A model generated the notes under the pieces. The model was given only the letters and a program-made list of their open reading frames with translations, was not told where the DNA came from and made no database searches. From Atrina japonica (Eukaryota > Mollusca > Bivalvia > Pterioida > Pinnidae): DNA of 64,000 bases. This document shows, in pieces, positions 11,152 through 41,857 of the stretch. The stretch lies in contig BROG01000003.1 of assembly GCA_030159075.1 (NCBI GenBank), positions 2,179,501-2,243,500 of the forward strand. The letters are read 5' to 3'. The first letter of the stretch is position 1, and each line of letters opens with the position of its first letter. The translations under genes were made by a program, and so were the position numbers.

Positions 11152-11349
11152 TATGGTGGCATATTTCTGCCATCGAGTTTCCCACTTGCGACTTAATGAT
11201 GTCGACATAATTTTGTGATTATGTCCACAAAATGAGATTTTTTTCTACGATGTCGACATCTTCTCATATTATGTCGACATAATCACAAAATTATGTCGAC
11301 ATCATTAAGTCACAAGTCAGCAACTCGATGGCAGAAATATGCCACCATA
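11152..11349. mobile_element. Foldback MITE with GTCGAC subrepeats
   Basis: The ends TATGGTGGCATATTTCTGCC and GGCAGAAATATGCCACCATA are perfect inverted complements. The arms continue inward for about 80 nt (CTTAATGATGTCGACATAAT against ATTATGTCGACATCATTAAG). Four ATGTCGACAT palindromes lie inside. The whole 198 bp can fold into one hairpin and has no coding capacity. Confidence 0.8.
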
Positions 11350-13539
11350 GCGGGGTCTATACGCTCAGTTTATGTTTTCATTATATATTATAGTTAAAAG
11401 TATTTGTTCCAAGAGGGGACATTCTCTATATGGATTAATATCCCATGGGGAAATGATTTCTATATATTCCTTTGGGGAAATTTTTCTATATAGAAATTTT
11501 TTCCAGGGGAAGATTATCTATGTGGAAGGATTTCTGTGACACCGGGGCATAAATTAGTAGCCACTTGCAAAGACACAACTATAATTTTATCAATGTTGGG
11601 GTGCATTTTAAAGCTTCTTTTGAATATAAAAGTAAAACTAACTAACTAATACTTGTACTAATACTAGTACTTGGTGATTGAAACCTTGGCTTTGGCAGCC
11701 ATAATTCTTGGGGAGATTGATTTATACAAGTCCATGTGGAGTGATAACATTCAATATTTCCTGTACGACTAAATCTTTCGAGGTGTAAATGATTGTGTAG
11801 CTTGATTTTAAGTACAATGTATTATCTATATGTTTTCTATAATACTGAGGTCTGGTGAATTGGTAGGCCTCGTTAAGGGTCTAAATTTGATTTCCCTCTC
11901 CCAATTTAGTTCTCTCTTGACACATATACAGGGCAGTTATCCTCCTCTAAAATCCAGGGTTGATTTCTGTAACCCTTCAACACAACTGATCATAAAAATT
12001 CATTAAGACTTGATGTACTCCTTTGAATTCATATTACCTTTAATCGGCATAAAGGTACCGAGTCCTTTATGAGTTATACACCCCAAGGATTGTGGGGATG
12101 TGTGACCTGGATAGCAAACTTTCACTTTGTGCACAAATTATTTTTAACTGTCTGCTTTGATTTTTTTTTCTGTACAATTAAACTTGCATCAAAGGCTATC
12201 TCTGTGTAAAGTACACATGCCTATAATGGCCAAACATTTTAACTGTTGACTTGGATAGAATGTAAATTCACACTATCTTTCGACCATTAAAACTTATTTC
12301 ATCTTACTGTATTTAATATCGTCTGCTTTTTTAAGTCGATGGTTCAAGTACACCCGGAGCCATTTTGTTTAGCTGTGATACAGCACAATAAATAGCAAAC
12401 AAAATTAGCTTCGTCATATCTACAGTACATGTTCAAAAGTCTGTCATCATGTTCCATTTATTAACATTTGTAAGCAAATACAATCACCGCATGACCAAAC
12501 AATGAAGTGAAAATTATCATTAGGTTATTAACAACTTTTTTAAAGTGGCAACTCATTTATGGTCCAGCACTATACATGCATATAACAACATAATACTTTT
12601 TTTTTTTACATAAAAGTGGAAATGTTATTCATATCTGCAAATAACTACCGGTAATGATCATTTAGTGCACTGTGAATATTGTTACACAAAAAATATTTCC
12701 CAATAATTTTCATGTCAACAGTTTTTACAGAAGTATATGTAATTATTTTGACGTAGCCAATAACTTTACCTATGATTTTTCTACATACATAGTTCAGAAT
12801 TAAAATATCAAAAGCAAAGGTCAAAGGGGAGAAGTGTGTCATGTGTCCACATGAAGTGGTTGCCTCCCCAATTTTTGTCCATGAAAAAAGTCAAAAATCC
12901 AATTTACTGATTCTACATCAAAAACTGTAATTCTAAATTATTTGGAAAAAATTCACAATAGGGAACTCATTTCTTATATATAAACTCATTTTACAAAATT
13001 TATGAAAAAAAGGGGGGGGGGAATACCCAATAGGCTGTGACATTTATTTGAATCAACATGCCACATAAACATGGAGAATATTATGACTAACATAACATCA
13101 TTATATGACTATAGGTCACACCCCAGACTCTGATGGTCTTCTCTTATGTAAAAAAATTCAATAATTCAGCAGAGGTTTATGCTCTTTCTAAAATTGTATT
13201 CAGTTTTTCTTTAAAATTCATTGATGAAAAGAAGACAATTTTCTAAGACAATGAATATCATCATATGGCAATATTTTCTCCAACCCACACCCTGAAACCC
13301 TTGCTGCTCCAAGAGTTATACATTTTAAAATTTGGCTTTATGCTCTTTTAAAAATGTATTTAGTTATTCTTTAAAATTCAAACATGTATAGAAGGATTTC
13401 TATGACTTACAAATGTTGTATTGAACCTTTTTGTGGCTAAACTGGCCCCGCCAAAGACCCTGAACCTAAGAACATTTCACAATTTTGATTAGAAACCTTT
13501 ATATTCTTTTTAAACATGTATTCAGTTTTGCTTTACACT

Positions 13540-13861
13540 GCACAGGTTTTCTATGGTAAGAACATCATCATTATATGGTCACATAGGCCCCACTCCATAC
13601 CCTTGTCCAAAGGCGTAATGCATTTCATAATTGTGGTAAAGAGCTCAACCCTTCTCCTAGACAAGTAAAAAAAGATTTTAAAGTACCGGTGCATGTATTG
13701 GCTATTTTTTTTATGTTTTGGCCCCACCCCAAGGGTGCTGCACGATCGAGAAATTGAAGATGTTTTCAAAATAATTTTCAACAATTTAAAAATTTCAATA
13801 GTTTACCGATGACAGACAAAGACCAATGGCATAAAGTCACCTGAGCCACTCAGGTGACCTA
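13540..13861. repeat. Dispersed repeat with terminal CACCTGAG palindrome
   Basis: It contains TTCTATGGTAAG, CATTATATGGTCACATAGGCCCCACTCC-type phrases that recur at about 13080-13290 in degenerate form, and it ends GACAGACAAAGACC then AGTCACCTGAGCCACTCAGGTGACC. It belongs to the same broad family as the blocks near 1740 and 27950. Confidence 0.45.
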
Positions 13862-14579
13862 AATATTTTCAATTAACAACAGACTATAAAATCCATACAG
13901 AAAAATGTCAAATTATGAGCTTTTGGGTTATTTGTATTGTTTTATGTGGACATTGTTATGTTCACATTATCATGTAATAACAAAAAAAAAAAAATTAGAC
14001 CCTTAACCAAGCAATATGTGATAGAGGATCTTTACAAACCCTTATACTGCATGGAAATTACAGTTATCTTTCCGTGCAGGGGGTAAATTACAAAACAAGA
14101 GATTTCAATACACTGTTCTTTATTATCCAAGTGTACAGTCACATTTTGTTTTAAGAGTTCTGTTCATTAATAGCTTTGACATTATCTAATGATAATTATT
14201 ACAGACAAGTCATTCTTGGATGGGAAAATCATCCATAAAACATTTATTTTTCCAATATATGAACAAACTAAATAACACAAGTTGTACAATAAATAGATGT
14301 AAATAATGTCTTTAAACTAAAAAATATTCCTAGAAATTGTGAAACATTGTTGCTCCACTAGATCAAACATACCAAACATAAATATTACAAGTCCTTTCCT
14401 TGTGAAATGAATTCATTTAGGTTTTAATAATGTCATTGAAAAATAAGAAATGTGGGTTGAAAATAATAAAAAACACAATTTAGATATTTAACAGATTCTT
14501 CTTTAGAACATATGTCTTCTGATGAAATTTTCTGACGATTGAAATGCAATGATTTACACAAAAAGATGCAAATGTCCAA

Positions 14580-33853
<19,274 letters not shown>

Positions 33854-34624
33854 TTCTTTAGTTCCCTTTGGTTCTCAAATTTTTTTTCTTGCTCTCACGA
33901 ATGTACTCGAACGCAAAATGGCTGTTAGTATTATATGTAAGAGATTGAACCTACAACGGAATGGCTATAATTTCCGGATTTGAATTAAAGACGCAGTATA
34001 CAGTCAACTCGTACCATGACCAAGTCGCACCAAGTCATCCCTTACTCCAAAAATAAAATAAAACAAAAATATTCACGACAGCTTCTCCGCAAGAAACACA
34101 AGTTCAGCATGTTTCTCCATTTCTTATCAGAAATGAATATATATATTTTTTTCGTATTCTGTTTTGGAAATGGAAATAATTTAACAATACACCTCGGCGC
34201 CTCCCTGATCCTTCAGCTAAACCGTTACGTACAAACAACAAAATTACTTTAATGACCAATAAAGGGTACAATAAAGCCCTTGATCAAGTCCATTTAACAT
34301 GACAAACAAAAAGGTATTAGAAAATTATTTACTTTTGAATTTCTACGTATACAAAGTGTCTTTCTATAACAAGATGGGGAATGACTGTACGATTTGCTTA
34401 AAGACATAGTATCTACGATTTCCTCAAATATTTCAATCTCAATTGTTTGGGTCAAATATGTTAGTATTTGGAGATAAAAAACGAAAAATTGTTGAATTAA
34501 AACACATAGAAGTATAGTTTTATTGTATTTCACAACTTTCCACGTTTTTTTTATTTTTTGTCGGACGACAAAAATTCGTTTGCAAGCCCGCCCATATTCA
34601 TATAACCTTAGCGTGACCTGTATT

Positions 34625-34636
34625 TGCGCATGCGCA
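34625..34636. promoter_or_regulatory. NRF-1-type site TGCGCATGCGCA
   Basis: This exact 12-bp palindrome matches the consensus for the NRF-1 transcription factor, which marks CpG-type promoters. It lies 25 bp before the ATG at 34661 and about 0.8 kb from the divergent VCP start codon. In AT-rich sequence such a palindrome is unlikely by chance, so it supports a promoter here. Confidence 0.55.
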
Positions 34637-34660
34637 TTTCCATTGTTGATAGTGAAAAGC

Positions 34661-34859
34661 ATGGCGTCCAAAGCAAAAACAAATCGTGGCCGACCTGTTA
34701 AATTGACAGATTCAGCTAGAAAAAGAAATCGGAAAGAAGTTCTGGCGAAATACAACAAGACCAAGATAAATATTGGAAAGGAGCATGATCGATGGATAAG
34801 CCTCAAGACCGTCTAAATCTAGGATCTCACGCCGAAGTCGCTAAAATCCTGATCGATTG
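34661..34859 (+). CDS. First exon of unrecognised basic protein, apparently frameshifted
   Basis: An ATG at 34661 in good context (AGCATGG) opens a frame of 51 codons beginning MASKAKTNRGRPVKLTDSAR and continuing with a basic, helix-like stretch up to HDRWISLK, then ends at TAA 34816. One base out of frame, the sequence continues smoothly as DRLNLGSHAEVAKILIDW up to a consensus donor TTG|GTACGT at 34859. I recall similar N-termini (RGRPxKLxxSARKRNR, then NIGxxxDRW, then L-x-x-H-x-E-V-A-K-x-L) in uncharacterised, expanded mollusc proteins, but I cannot name a function. A one-base deletion, either real or a sequencing error, would explain the break. The Gly-Arg-Pro start resembles an AT-hook-like DNA-contact motif. 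No following exon was found. Confidence 0.45.
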
Positions 34860-36483
34860 GTACGTAATTACATTTTCAAATAATTGATGTTTTAGGTTAA
34901 GGAAAATAGCCACAACAGGATTAAATGATAAAAATAAGTTAATTTCATGCAAACCGTTAATGTAAACGATACAATTATGTATAAATATCGAATTGTAAAT
35001 AAATCAACACGTGCTTACCTCAGCATCCATTGATTGATATCGATACGATCTAGGTCATTGCGTGTGCTTCTGGGATTGTTTCTGTGCATAATTAATGAGT
35101 TTGATTCTTACAGACGACGACAACAAATCAGCATTTATCCGTTAATTACGCTAATTATACAAAAAAGTGTCGACGTGGAAGATCATTATTCAGTCATATC
35201 TTCGATATTTCCGCAAAATTGCCGACTAAAAAAAATAACCATTTTCGTAGATACTATGTCTTTAAATTTTCTTGGATACTTGTGGACTTCTCCTGCTTAG
35301 ATAATACTTCATTTTATTTTATAAATTTCCCCAAGCACGACTTTATTCTGCTTGAAAAATTTTTGGGTACGAATTGATTTCTCTTTGGATACGACTTCAT
35401 TTCACTTGATAAAAATTCTTGGGTATAGACAGAACTGCCTTCTCCGAACAGAATATAACTTTTATTTCACAATTTTTCTTGGTACGAGTTGACTTCTTCG
35501 ATTGTGGTACGATTTCATTTTCCGAAATTATTTTCTTGGATACGAGTTGACCTATGTTTGTTAAGAGTTGACTTTTCTGATTTGGGTACGACTTGATTTT
35601 TTAATACGAGATGACTTGGGTACGACCTGGTCTGGGTACGAGTTGACTATAAATCGACTATACTAGAGCTATATATAGATTTTGACCGGATGAGTTGCGT
35701 AATTTCTATTTCGGTAAAAATGGATAAACATATATATTAATCATAGCTTTATTTAGATATTCTTAGATAAATTTAATAATTAAATTAAGCTGTGTTTAAA
35801 TAACATGTATCAGTGGGGGACAACGGTTCAAACTAGTGAATGGATTACAGGGGCGGATCCAGGAATTTTCAAAGAGGGGGCGTTCTTTATGCAGTGGTAT
35901 AGGAAGCAAATCAAAAGGTGGTTTTAAAAGAGGTTAGGTTTGAAGCTGGTGACATTAATTAAACATGTTTATACTTTAAAAATTAAAATTTAAACTTCAA
36001 TGTTTATAAATGCTTGTCTTTAATTTTTCCACTTTTTACAGAAAAATGAAAGGTTTTACACCTATTTTATCAACTTTAGGCGGCTTTTTCTCCCTAATCA
36101 CTCAGCTGTACATATTTCTGAATGTTGGAGTAATCGTGAGGCAATATTTCATTAGGGGTAGGGTTTTACGCATCTTTCAGATGTTTTTTTTTAATTTGGA
36201 ATCCCTTTTTTCTGCACCCAGACGCGAAAATACGCATAGCAATCTGCTAATAAACCATTTTGATTATCCTTCTTAAAAGAAGGTTGGATCAGGACAGAAT
36301 TTCGCCCTATAGACATTGAATTATGACCTCCTTATTTTTAAAAAATATTTCGTTGATAGATTACATGTAATTCAGGAGCCCGATGAGGTATTCTCTAGCT
36401 TCCAGACACAAAATCACCGTTTCCCTGTGGCCCAGGGTATGCTTCCCATAAATGTTCAATTTTAAAAGGCCAGAGAATTAATT

Positions 36484-36609
36484 AATGAATATTGCGACTC
36501 GTTTTATCCCCGCCAAATATTGCATTAAATTGACAGACTTTTCATCTTCATTTTCAAAATAAACTGAGTTTCAGCAAACACAAATGCATGAGCACGATGA
36601 GGGAGTCCA
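36484..36609 (+). repeat. Left copy of inverted repeat pair
   Basis: This runs from AATGAATATTGCGACTCG through TTAAATTGACAG to GATGAGGGAGTCCA. The reverse complement is found at 38250-38375 with roughly 80 percent identity by eye, 1.6 kb away. The interval between contains another repeat related to 41240-41860. Confidence 0.65.
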
Positions 36610-37689
36610 GAAAATGTTTGATTTTTAAAAGCTGTGGGAAGTCTTTTTTTCTATATAAAATCAAAGTACTGAAAGTACTGATATGAGTTGATGGCAATCG
36701 TAAGTTTTAATGAGGTATAATACACTCAGTATACTGAATACTTTTTAATTCGGTAAAATAAGGTTTTACAAAAAAGCAACTAAAAATCGGGTCAGACATT
36801 TGGCCTAACGTGAGTACTGATGGCTTATTTATTATGCAACAAACTACATAGATCAGCAATATGATTATAAAATCTTGTGCTTATAAACATCGTTTCTCTA
36901 TGCGACAGGGCAGTATTATACCCTTACGCTATACTTCCTATCAGTAGCCTTAAATCTCTAGGTCATTGCGTGTACATGTAAAACATTTTCCCAACTTCAA
37001 AGACTGCCGGGAGTTTCTAATCAGTTAAGATCACGTGAATGAGGAATGACGCAACTTCTATGTCCAACTTCGCAGCCAGATCTTGCCAATACACAGTAAG
37101 GGAAACTTGACCAAAACTCATTTGCATATTAATCGTGCGCAAGAATTGTTAACAGTCCAGTCTAGTTAATGTCAATTCTATCACAAGAGTATAATGGTAA
37201 AAAATAATGAAAAGTAACATTCTAAAGCAAATTTATAATATCTTAAAGTTCATAAAGGACGCCGAACTGACCTTTAATAGCATATATTACAACAAGACTT
37301 GTAGACCTATATTTTACAGCAAATTGTTACTATATTTTCGTCGTTTTAAAAAGCAAAAATATACCAATAAAAGTGTGATTTGGAAATTTCAATCTTGAAG
37401 TTGAGTTTATGTTGCTGAAAGGCACATACATGTGTAATTTTGCGTCAATATAATGTGTTATTAATCCCATACTGCAAAATTTGCTTTGACTTGTTCCCAA
37501 TAAACAACTCCGCATAACATAACTGCGTTGATGTTCCATCAACTCGTAAAAAAGTGGGGGCGTCCCCTCCTATTGCCAGATTCCTACGTCTATGCATATT
37601 CAGCAAAGTTTCAACCTTAATCTATATCAAACAATTATGATAATGTCCCGAATTCTGATGACTTCTTTAACTTTTTGGGTGTATTGTAC

Positions 37690-37800
37690 GAAATCAAGCA
37701 ATTTAATTTTTGATATACGCAAAGACACATACCGGAGATCGCTATGCATAACAAAGTTGAAGCGGCGCAAGAAAAACCCTGATCAAAAACCGGATAACAT
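37690..37800. repeat. Repeat related to 41760-41857
   Basis: ACGCAAAGACACATACCGGAG, ATCGCTATGCATAACAAAG and TTGAAGCGGCGCAAGAAAAA correspond in order and orientation to 41760-41857, the right arm of the inverted element at 41238-41857. Confidence 0.55.
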
Positions 37801-37839
37801 AAGAACTCGAAAATGATCTATACGGCACTCCCTCTATCT

Positions 37840-37888
37840 ATTTACGGCCCACAGCGCCACGTTTACTTTACGGTCCACAGCGCCACTC
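37840..37888. repeat. Short tandem duplication TTACGG-CCACAGCGCCAC
   Basis: TTTACGGCCCACAGCGCCAC is followed at once by TTTACGGTCCACAGCGCCAC. It is an isolated local duplication in AT-rich intergenic DNA. Confidence 0.7.
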
Positions 37889-38190
37889 ACATCGACTCTG
37901 ACTCGATTAGTTAGTTCGACCCAATGCTTGTTTACAAATAAATGATCATATTCATATATGCTGAGAAAATGCAAACAAAAATTTCTTACGCGACACATCA
38001 GAAAACGGGAGCGGTGAGACATAGATTGGATCCAATCAGGCTTTGTCTGTAAATCTTGGATTGTGTTATTATCAGCTAAAGATCTGAAAATTTAATCATT
38101 GATGATACCAAAATATCCAATATGTCTTTACGGACCCATTAAGATGATGATAACGGAGACGTTCGTGAATACCACGTTAAAATTTAGCGG

Positions 38191-38229
38191 ACGGGTCCGT
38201 TAAGATCTCCGTTAACTTAACGGACCCGT
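38191..38229. repeat. Palindrome ACGGGTCCGTTAAG
   Basis: ACGGGTCCGTTAAG at 38191-38204 and CTTAACGGACCCGT at 38216-38229 are exact inverted complements with an 11-bp loop that itself contains ACGGAG-like sequence. It abuts the right copy of the inverted pair at 38250. Confidence 0.85.
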
Positions 38230-38249
38230 TAGTTATAGTGGAGGCTTTG

Positions 38250-38375
38250 TGGACTCCCTCATCATGCCCATGCATTTGTGTTTGTTGATACTCAATTTAT
38301 TTTTGATAAATGATACGCATACCTGTCAATTTAATGCAATATTTTGCCGGAATAAAAACGAGTCGCAATGAATAA
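38250..38375 (-). repeat. Right copy of inverted repeat pair
   Basis: TGGACTCCCTCATCATGCCC through TGTCAATTTAATGCAATATT to ACGAGTCGCAATGAATA is the inverted counterpart of 36484-36609. Confidence 0.65.
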
Positions 38376-38791
38376 ATCTGAAAATAAAACATTATAAGTA
38401 ATGTTAACGAACATATGAGGTTTACAGAAATTGGAGTTTGAGTAAATCGCGAGAGTGCAAGGACCGACAACTCTGTGTTAGCAATTGCTTTAAACGATTA
38501 AAGCAGGGTGCCAGTTAAGTAAGGCAACCCATGCTAATATTTGCGGAAGTTATGATAAAAAGTCATACTCGATAAAAACAACGATTCGTACAGGCTTAAC
38601 TGTTTCTACGTTATGTGGTATTTTCATCCTGTCATTATCATATAGTTTCATTTCAGAATATAGGTTACATTTACTCAAAAATTTTGAAACAAATTTATTT
38701 AAGCTGAAGAGACAATTTGGAAAAATTCGCCAATCTCGGGAGCATTGCTAAAATCCAGTCCAATATCCAGGATCTGACTCGGACTCTGATG

Positions 38792-38807
38792 ATGGCCGGA
38801 ATACGAG
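38792..38807 (+). CDS. LEPROT: Candidate LEPROT first coding exon (MAGIR), phase problem
   Basis: ATGGCCGGAATACGAG followed by GTGAAA reads Met-Ala-Gly-Ile-Arg and a splice donor. LEPROT-family proteins begin Met-Ala-Gly-Val/Ile-Lys, so this is an attractive first exon 4.2 kb upstream of exon 2. It leaves one base of a codon, whereas exon 2 at 43009 contributes one base before its Leu-Ile-Ala frame, so the join is one base short. A one-base sequencing error, a non-canonical site or a different first exon are all possible. I treat it as a lead only. Confidence 0.25.
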
Positions 38808-39330
38808 GTGAAACCCTTGGCTTAGGTCTATTTATGTTTTATAGAAATATGGCCATATCTAACAGAATAATGTATTGCCCATATTATTTCTGAAAGTAAT
38901 TCATATTTGATGCGCAATTGAATTAAGTCCAATAAAAGCAAAAGCGGTAATGGTAAACGTCGAGATGTACATAAAATGTCGAAGTGTAGTACGAAAACGT
39001 CGAAATGGAGGTTTGGGGTGCCGAAATGTAGGGTATTTTATGACGACATGTATTGATGTGATCTCCTAGAATGATTTTAAGTTCAGTAATAGAAATTTAA
39101 CATGAAAGATCCATATCAGTATGAGCTTTGACACTGACAGCGATGCCTGTTGGGCCCCAATATGTTCATGGGTAATACTGGGGGTCGAAATGGAGGGTGG
39201 ACCTGCCGATATATAGTTTTACCCAAAACATCAGACATATATATGTACACATTTTTAAAGAATTTTATTTCATTTTAAAAATGTAACGTATAAATCCGTC
39301 TCAGATTTTGAATCTATACATACAGTAAAC

Positions 39331-39772
39331 GGGGACATCCCGATAGTCCGACGGTTCGATAGTCCGACGGTCCGATAGTCCGATGGTTTGATACTTTTGG
39401 TACATTTTTTACCTTTTGACCTTGACCTTTGACCTTTTTTCAGTTCATTATAGAAAATACATAGGCGTAGGGAGGGGGGGGGCAGGGGGCGGCCCCCACT
39501 TTTTCTGACCAAATTTTTTTTAATAATATCATTACATCTGGAATGACCGTCTTAAGACACAATTTGACCAATTTAATGGAGAAAAGATGGGTTTGAACCC
39601 AATAAGATGGCTTTTAAAAAGTTATTACAAATTGCGTGGTGACAAAGCAGACACTGCGTCAAATATTTAAGTGACTTTTTGTTCTGTTTAATCCTCTTGA
39701 TAGCCATGAGATTTAACTGTCGGACTATCGGACCGTCGGACTATCGGACCGTCGGACTATCGACATGTCACC
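39331..39772. mobile_element. Mutator-like MITE with 9-bp target duplication
   Basis: The element starts GGGGACATCCCGATAGTCCG and ends with the inverse form CGGACTATCGACATGTCACC. Both ends contain three tandem CGATAGTCCGACGGTC-like units, giving inverted ends of about 55 bp. The direct repeat ACAGTAAAC flanks it exactly at 39322-39330 and 39773-39781. A 9-bp duplication is typical of the Mutator superfamily; assignment rests on that alone. The interior is non-coding. Confidence 0.8.
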
Positions 39773-40384
39773 ACAGTAAACCTTGTACAATAATTAGATT
39801 TCTACCAATTTTCTTTTAGGTAAATGCACATATAGAATCTACATTCGTTCTTTACCAGTGCCTAAGAAAATCTTCTCACAACAGTGGAGTAAAAATCACA
39901 GTATATTTAACTTAACCACAAAGATGACTATTTTTTTCATTCAAATTCTGCCAGAGAAGTCTCCCTTACTTCATCAGCTTTACCATGGCACATTAGGGAC
40001 TACAATTCTGTGGTTGAACAGGCTTTAGTGACAACATGACTCTGAAACGACATAAATATACGATGATTTTAGATGTGATTATGCTAACATAATTGTTGAT
40101 TTGGGCTTCATATTATTCCAGATGTATATAAATGTGTCTGATGTATTAAAATAATTAGTATTTCAACATTTTTACCCTTCATTTCAATGTTTCTATACTA
40201 CATTTCGACATTTCATGTACATTTCGGCACATTTCGACTTTAACCATTACCCCAATAAAAGTAATTCATTGTCATACCCATAGTGTGATAGACAGTCACT
40301 CTCTGAGAATATTTTATCTAATCCCATTGGGGATTCTGTTGTGGGATGTATATGTTTTGATACTTATAAATCATATATATACCA

Positions 40385-40990
40385 GTGGCTCACCTGGTGT
40401 GAAGGGTCAGACCAACTGTAGTTGTGGCTCAATGTCATCCATCGCTCCTTTGTGTCATTGTCATCCATCTTCCATTTGTAATTTTTTCCATTCAAATGAA
40501 TTCTCAAGAGCTACTGGACAGATTTTGATTAATTTTGGCTGGTAGCCTACTCCTAGAAAGATGTAAAGGTAAAAATTTGGAACATCTTAAGAGGTCTTCA
40601 ATGGTCACGTTTTTTTTTCAAACTGAGTATGCGTTATTATACATAATATCCACAAAGTTTGCAAAAGAAATTGAAATCTGAAATAAACGAGCCTTAAGCG
40701 AGTACTTCAAATGACTTAGGATATGGCTTTGTACAGTTGGCTTATTAACTAAAAACTGATTGACTTTTTGTATATACAAAGATACAGTATACATGTATAT
40801 GTATGTGAAAGTTGTAAGGAATTATCTGAAGATCATTGTGAAAAAAGTTTCAAAGTCATGGGGTCAAAGATCAAGGTCACAGAAACCTAAGTAAACTGAA
40901 AGTGTCAGTTTTCTAGACAACTTATGTCCTTCTTCAGGGCACCTTATCCGAAGGCTCAAGTGAGCTATTGTGATCATGTCCTTTATCCAT
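40385..40990. repeat. Dispersed repeat block
   Basis: It contains GGCTCACCTGGTGTGAAGG, repeated TCATCCATC phrases and, toward the end, GGTCAAAGATCAAGGTCAC and GGCTCAAGTGAGCTATTGTG. It resembles repeats at 28000-28440 and 51690-52215. No gene is seen. Confidence 0.45.
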
Positions 40991-41004
40991 CCGTAAACTT
41001 TACA

Positions 41005-41200
41005 CAGTTCAGGTTTTTCCCTAGGGTTGTATTTCAGTTAGTCCCCGAGACCCACAAGATAAAGATTTGTTAATCCAAAGAAAAATATGTGTTACAATTG
41101 AAATTAAATTTAACAGCTAATTCTAATATAGACATTTCTCTTATAGCAATTTAACTGTATCCTTCCTGAAATAAACAAGTCATAAGCATTGCTATACCAT
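41005..41200 (+). repeat. Dispersed repeat, uninterrupted copy
   Basis: TTTTCCCTAGGG, GAGACCCACAAGATAAAG and, later, TTCTTATAGCAAT-like and CTGAAATAAACAAGT sequence correspond to two separated parts of 50433-50875. In that second copy a 200-bp element is inserted between the shared parts. Confidence 0.65.
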
Positions 41201-41237
41201 AGACCATTTTTGAGTTTTATGTAATTCATTTTTGGAT

Positions 41238-41857
41238 CCAGATTTTTCATGCACCGCTTCAACTTGGTTAGCCCTCGCTACTTCCGTTTTACGTTTTTAC
41301 ACCAGAGCAGATGCTCGGTTTCATATGATAAATCAAAACGTCATAATATTCCAAGTCTGGTAAATAGATGGTTTTCCATAGGCAGTGTTTTGGAAGAGTT
41401 ATTCCCCATATTGTAGGTCAACTTGAAAAGTTTTCTTCTTTAATCAACCAAATAGGATTACATAGTATTAGTGAAGGGACATCTAAATTTTCATCGAAAT
41501 GAGTTGTTTAGTTTAATGAAGACCTGAAATAAATATTTCTGTCCAAAAGGAATTTTTATTTTCAAACTAATAAAACACAAGAATTCTTCATTGAATTAAG
41601 TTGATTTATTAAGGAAATTATTTATGCTGCCATACAATATGACTGCCAAAGGGAAATAACTCTAGCAAAACAGGGCTTATAGATAACCATCTATTTTTCA
41701 AATGTTAACGTCAATTTGTTTTTGACATAAAAGGACTGGTTACAATGATCTGGCCTTCAGATATAACTGCATTTGATTTCTCGATTAACGCAAAGACACA
41801 GCGAAAATCGCTAGGACTAACAAAGTTGAAGCAGGACACGAAAAATCTGGAAAATGG
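41238..41857. mobile_element. Inverted-repeat element
   Basis: The left arm CCAGATTTTTCATGCACCGC, TTCAACTTGGTTAGCCCTCGC matches the reverse complement of the right arm (CCAGATTTTTCGTGTCCTGC, TTCAACTTTGTTAGTCCTAGC). Further inside, AAATAGATGGTT and AACCATCTATTT also pair. The right arm has a solo relative at 37690-37800. Confidence 0.65.

Larger units (their letters stand above)
8250..14579. other. Intergenic region RPS21-VCP
   Basis: This 6.3 kb between the start of RPS21 and the stop of VCP holds no gene I can support. It contains a foldback (8529-8655), a decayed retroelement (about 9880-10800), an inverted-repeat element (11152-11349) and a degenerate dispersed repeat ending in a short palindrome GTCACCTGAG-CCACTCAGGTGAC near 13840-13860. 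The part next to 14580 will include the VCP 3' UTR. Long open frames here are short and without recognisable motifs. Confidence 0.6.
33991..35655. mobile_element. Possible element bounded by inverted AGTCAACTCGTACC motifs
   Basis: The left edge reads AGTATACAGTCAACTCGTACC followed by GACCAAGTCGCACCAAGTCAT. The right edge, reverse complemented, reads TATAGTCAACTCGTACC followed by AGACCAGGTCGTACCCAAGTCAT. From about 35360 to 35650 the right side has many degenerate GGTACGAnTTGACT units. The two edges therefore form inverted repeats about 1.65 kb apart that enclose the short exon at 34661. Whether this is one mobile element or two insertions of a simple motif cannot be settled here. Confidence 0.4.

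Noticed and set aside
34294..34806. 170-codon minus-strand open frame
   Set aside because: It is antisense to the better supported plus-strand exon at 34661, lacks recognisable motifs and has no splice or start context.
36010..36276. 88-codon hydrophobic open frame
   Set aside because: AT-rich, Phe-rich composition typical of random AT DNA; no motif, no splice support.
36694..36708. ATGGCAATC followed by GTAAGT as LEPROT exon 1
   Set aside because: It is in phase 0, while exon 2 needs phase 2, and it gives no MAG-I-K-like start.
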